From positions 1-7,648 of the forward strand of contig JABIUH010000075.1 of assembly GCA_018701055.1 (NCBI GenBank): a stretch of 7,648 nt of DNA, in the 5' to 3' direction. The notes under the pieces were generated by a model. That model saw only the letters and a list, made by a program, of their open reading frames with translations. It made no database searches and was not told where the DNA came from. Shown in pieces: positions 5,198-7,648 of this stretch. The position numbers and the translations under genes were made by a program. Position 1 is the stretch's first letter. Each line of letters begins with the position of its first letter. The stretch comes from Woeseia sp. (GTDB lineage: Bacteria; Pseudomonadota; Gammaproteobacteria; Steroidobacterales; Woeseiaceae).

Positions 5198-6724
5198 CTA
5201 ACGATTACGATCATAGACACCGATATCGGCGTAACCCGTGCCACTACAAGAGGAAGATCCGTACTGCGTAAACTTCTGCACACGCGGTCCGGACTGGACT
5301 TCTCCAGTATAAATACTGCCGGCGGAGTCGACGGAAAGAATATGGAGCCAATGGAATTCTCCAACTTGTCGTCCGCGTCGGCCGATACGATCCAGTTCAG
5401 TTTGGTTTTCCCGATTAACAATATAGAAGGTCCCATTGGCCAGGTCTGCGACATATAGACAGGACTGATCGGGGTCCGCAGAAAACGCGGCGGAGACGGC
5501 CGTACCACTAGCAGTATAGGGCGCGATAGGAATGTCCCTGACGAAGCCACAGAGACCGGGTTCAGTATTCGGGTTGGCACACTCGCCCAGACCTACTTTG
5601 CTCGCTTCAAAAACCTGAATACGATTATTGCTACGGTCACAGGCATATAGCAGACCGTCGTTACTCAACTTGGCACAGTGCAAGGGACTCCGGTAAAACA
5701 GGGGGTTCAAATTGCCGGCTTGATAATCGGCCGCCCAGGGCCCCGCATTGTATGGATCGATATCGGTTCCTTCCGGGTCATCCACCGGGTTTTGTCCATA
5801 GGCGCCAAAATGACCGATGTACTGGCCGTTTTCGGCATCGACAATCAGAATTCGACGGTTACCGTAACCATCAGCGATGTACATCCGATTGGTTTCTGGA
5901 TCAACGCTCATATCAGCGACCCGATAAGGTTGCGGCGTACCATTTGGGCCGCTATTGATATCTTCACTGTCCGGTCCCTCGGCACCGGCATGACCAATCT
6001 GATAAACAAACTCACCATCGGCTGTGAATTTCAGGATGTGAGAATCATTGCCATAGGTTGCCGCCCAGGGAAACTGCCCGGTAGCACCCGTGCCGTTGCC
6101 CGAGACATAAACAAAGTCATTGTGGTCGACATAGATCCCGTGCTCTGTTCCCGGCCAGAAACAGCCATCTGCCTCGCGGCAATTATTGGCCAGGAAATCG
6201 GGGTCCTGAGGCCCGCCCCAGGCATCCAGCAAATTACCGTCCGTATCGAATTTGAGGACTGCAGGCGCAACGCCACAGCAACCCGCGATTTGTTCCGCCA
6301 GCGCTCTGGAAAAACCCAGTGCATCGATCGGACTGCCATTGGCATCTGTACCTGCGACACCAAGACCGCGAACAGAACTTTCATCCAAAGATCTTCCGCG
6401 GTGGTATACCCAGACATTATCGTGGGAATCGACGGTCAGCCCACCCACCTGACCGATCAACCAATTATTGGGTAAGGGTTTAGGCCAGCTGGGATCAACC
6501 ACAAATCCAGGGGCAGTCGCTCCTGGAGGAACTCGAGGTTCAGAACGCGCCATCAACCGCTCAAGCGTCTTGTTTGTCAGCGGTCCCGGTGCAGCAGTCG
6601 TCTGCACCGCAACTGGCGCGCTGTCCGCAGGGTCATTGGCCTCTGTATTGGGATCAGAACATGCCAGGAGAGTTAACAAACCAGCGATCAAAGCGATAAG
6701 AGAAGTGCATTTTGTTTTTAACAT
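5198..6724 (-). CDS. NHL-repeat beta-propeller lipoprotein
   Basis: A 508-residue protein. The start is ATG at 6724-6722 with a weak GGAAAA-type site upstream; the hydrophobic N-terminus ends in a lipobox LLAC with lipidated C22, so it is probably anchored in a membrane facing the periplasm or the outside. A Pro/Ala/Thr-rich linker (about 23-70) precedes the propeller. NHL-like blades are visible at GGLTVDSHDNVWVYHRG (94-110), 153-169, HGIYVDHNDFVYVSGNG (195-211), MSVDPETNRMYIADGYGNRR (272-291), 347-373, 411-437 and 456-486. These have the usual pattern of a hydrophobic-VD turn followed by a hydrophobic-YV/IAD strand. Such propellers serve as binding platforms or, in the peptidyl-amidating lyase branch, as enzymes; neither can be decided here. 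Notable cysteines include a vicinal pair C149-C150 and others (C182, C188, C350, C362, C382, C392, C422, C493) that could form disulfides. It is convergent with the ammonium transporter cluster and probably a separate unit. Confidence 0.9.
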   Translation of the reverse strand: MLKTKCTSLIALIAGLLTLLACSDPNTEANDPADSAPVAVQTTAAPGPLTNKTLERLMARSEPRVPPGATAPGFVVDPSWPKPLPNNWLIGQVGGLTVDSHDNVWVYHRGRSLDESSVRGLGVAGTDANGSPIDALGFSRALAEQIAGCCGVAPAVLKFDTDGNLLDAWGGPQDPDFLANNCREADGCFWPGTEHGIYVDHNDFVYVSGNGTGATGQFPWAATYGNDSHILKFTADGEFVYQIGHAGAEGPDSEDINSGPNGTPQPYRVADMSVDPETNRMYIADGYGNRRILIVDAENGQYIGHFGAYGQNPVDDPEGTDIDPYNAGPWAADYQAGNLNPLFYRSPLHCAKLSNDGLLYACDRSNNRIQVFEASKVGLGECANPNTEPGLCGFVRDIPIAPYTASGTAVSAAFSADPDQSCLYVADLANGTFYIVNRENQTELDRIGRRGRQVGEFHWLHILSVDSAGSIYTGEVQSGPRVQKFTQYGSSSCSGTGYADIGVYDRNR

Positions 6725-6945
6725 TATGTTTTCCGACTAAGGCGTTTTCGAGCGTCTGTTGATAATGTAACTGATGAAGACGGCCTGTTGAATATTTCGA
6801 CCTCTACACGGTTACGCAACGAATAAGGAACAGGCACAAATTAGCAAAATATGTGGACTAGTACGTCTTTTGTGCAGCAATGCAGCTACGTGAGCTAGCG
6901 GCAATGATAGAAAGCGGGTTCGGTGCCTGATGGTTATCGAACAAT

Positions 6946-7044
6946 AAGGACACCCACGACTGATGCGCTGATATTCGATTTGCCTGCGAATGCTCATACT
7001 GTCCATGCGTATGCTAATGGGCCAAATTAATTATGGGTGTCCTT
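6946..7044. repeat. Inverted repeat pair enclosing ~77 bp, possible degenerate mobile-element remnant
   Basis: AAGGACACCCA (6946-6956) and TGGGTGTCCTT (7034-7044) are a perfect 11-base inverted repeat. The enclosed segment has no ORF. The sequence resembles the GGGTGTCC-type end motifs seen around REP-associated tyrosine transposases, from general recall rather than a search. It could be a small non-autonomous element or the ends left after loss of a transposase. Confidence 0.55.
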
Positions 7045-7140
7045 TTAGTACCAGACTCAATCAATGGCAGTTAAATCGCCAAACCTGCGAATTAAAAATA
7101 GGCGCTTCGGTTGGAGACGCCTGTCAATGGCCGCCTGGAC

Positions 7141-7165
7141 TGCGGAGGTGCCTGTCCCATTGTTT
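7141..7165 (+). repeat. 25-base direct repeat, copy 2
   Basis: Identical to 5159-5183 over 25 bases and in the same orientation. Here the last nine bases CCATTGTTT are duplicated in tandem (7157-7165 and 7166-7174), which is not so in copy 1. It lies 110 bases upstream of the amidohydrolase start. Confidence 0.75.
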
Positions 7166-7200
7166 CCATTGTTTGCGAAGGAGACCGGCGCTCACTGTTC

Positions 7201-7206
7201 TATACT
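7201..7206 (+). promoter_or_regulatory. Possible -10 element of the amidohydrolase gene
   Basis: TATACT matches the sigma-70 -10 box at five of six positions and lies 70 bases before the start codon. No -35 hexamer is visible at 16-18 bases upstream, so this is a weak call. Confidence 0.25.
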
Positions 7207-7275
7207 AAACTGAATTTCCCAGAATAATCCGGTGCCTGTTTGCGGTTGCACCTGGAAACCAGGAGTCGTCAAACC

Positions 7276-7648
7276 ATGTGGAGAACAATTTTTCGCACCC
7301 TTTGCGGGCTTGTGTTGGCTGCAGCACTCAATGGCTGCACTGATCCTGCGAATCATGTGTCGGTCGATGCCGCGGACACGATCTATGTCAACGGCGAGGT
7401 GTATACAGGCGTTCCAGCCGATGCAACAAAGGCACACACTGCGGTAGGCGTTCGTGACGGCGAGATCATTTTTGTCGGATCAGATTCCGGCGCTCGCAGC
7501 ATCGCCGGCGAATCAACTGAGCTAGTCGACCTGGGCGGCGCCATGATGCTGCCCGGATTATTCGACAATCACGTGCACGCAGGTTCTGGTTACGGTACTT
7601 TGATGGAATGGGAGGGTGGGCTCATCTTCGAGGTGCCTGGCTGGGTTC
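7276..7648 (+). CDS. Lipoprotein amidohydrolase, metal-dependent (5'-part, runs off the window)
   Basis: The frame is open from ATG 7276 to the window end (124 codons plus one base). AGGAG at 7261-7265 lies 10 bases upstream. Residues 5-20 are hydrophobic and end in a lipobox LNGC with C21, so this is a predicted lipoprotein. From residue 34 it follows the amidohydrolase superfamily start: DTIYVNGEVYTG (34-45), VGVRDGEIIFVG (57-68), VDLGGAMMLPGLFDNHVHAG (84-103). H99 and H101 form the HxH metal-binding pair on the first strand of the TIM barrel. The pattern resembles the YtcJ/imidazolonepropionase-like exoenzyme group, which hydrolyses amide or cyclic amide bonds; the substrate cannot be told from this part. 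The C-terminal metal ligands are outside the window. It is divergent from the NHL lipoprotein gene. Confidence 0.88.
   Translation, partial: MWRTIFRTLCGLVLAAALNGCTDPANHVSVDAADTIYVNGEVYTGVPADATKAHTAVGVRDGEIIFVGSDSGARSIAGESTELVDLGGAMMLPGLFDNHVHAGSGYGTLMEWEGGLIFEVPGWV

Larger units (their letters stand above)
6725..7275. other. Divergent intergenic region (551 bp) with repeats and presumed promoters
   Basis: No convincing gene lies in this stretch between the divergent lipoprotein genes. It holds an 11-base inverted repeat pair (6946-7044), the second copy of the 25-base repeat (7141-7165) with a 9-base tandem duplication, and scattered copies of the GGTGCCTG or GACAGGCAC motif (6827-6837 as GGAACAGGCAC, 6922-6929, 7231-7239). 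Promoters for both flanking genes must lie here; only a TATACT at 7201-7206 stands out. The region may be the remains of a decayed REP-type element. Confidence 0.6.

Noticed and set aside
4846..5580. 244-codon minus-strand frame across the convergent gap
   Set aside because: It crosses the palindromic repeat and overlaps two better-supported genes in other frames; it is repeat read-through.
5678..6475. 265-codon plus-strand frame
   Set aside because: Antisense to the NHL lipoprotein, whose lipobox and repeats are clear; the plus-strand product has no recognisable domain.
6990..7208. 72-codon plus-strand frame in the divergent region
   Set aside because: No ribosome site or recognisable features; it crosses one arm of the inverted repeat and the 25-bp repeat.

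Overview
The window looks like a chromosomal segment of an uncultured, probably marine, gammaproteobacterium. This is inferred from the protein families present, the mid-range GC content, and the scattered small palindromic repeats; no rRNA, tRNA or phylogenetic marker gene is present. I find no CRISPR array, phage gene, intact transposase or RNA gene.

Layout. Positions 1-460 hold no convincing gene; they contain a ~93 bp imperfect palindrome of a dispersed-repeat type (47-139) and the leader of the first gene. Positions 461-4907 carry a same-strand cluster of four genes: an exported small cupin-like protein (461-964), a periplasmic PQQ-dependent dehydrogenase with a fused C-terminal cytochrome c domain (1090-3156), an Amt-family ammonium transporter (3233-4633), and a 79-residue single-span membrane protein (4668-4907). 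Gaps are 125, 76 and 34 bp. A hairpin lies in the first gap. Positions 4908-5197, between convergent genes, are filled by a 154 bp structured palindromic element of the same family as the one at the left edge, followed by a short repeat that recurs at 7141. Positions 5198-6724 (minus strand) encode an NHL-type beta-propeller lipoprotein. Positions 6725-7275 form a 551 bp divergent intergenic region holding an 11 bp perfect inverted repeat and the second copy of the 25 bp repeat. At 7276 a lipoprotein amidohydrolase gene begins and runs off the window.

How the genes may work together. The cupin, dehydrogenase and transporter genes suggest a periplasmic oxidation step, with electrons passing from PQQ to the fused heme c and on to the respiratory chain, genetically linked to ammonium uptake. 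One reading, which is inference only, is oxidation of a nitrogen-bearing alcohol or amine that releases ammonium for re-capture. The dehydrogenase departs from the classical alcohol dehydrogenase pattern at the vicinal-cysteine site and, apparently, at one metal ligand. The transporter keeps the conduction-pathway residues but has a small membrane protein beside it rather than glnK. The convergent NHL lipoprotein and the amidohydrolase lipoprotein look like separate transcription units.
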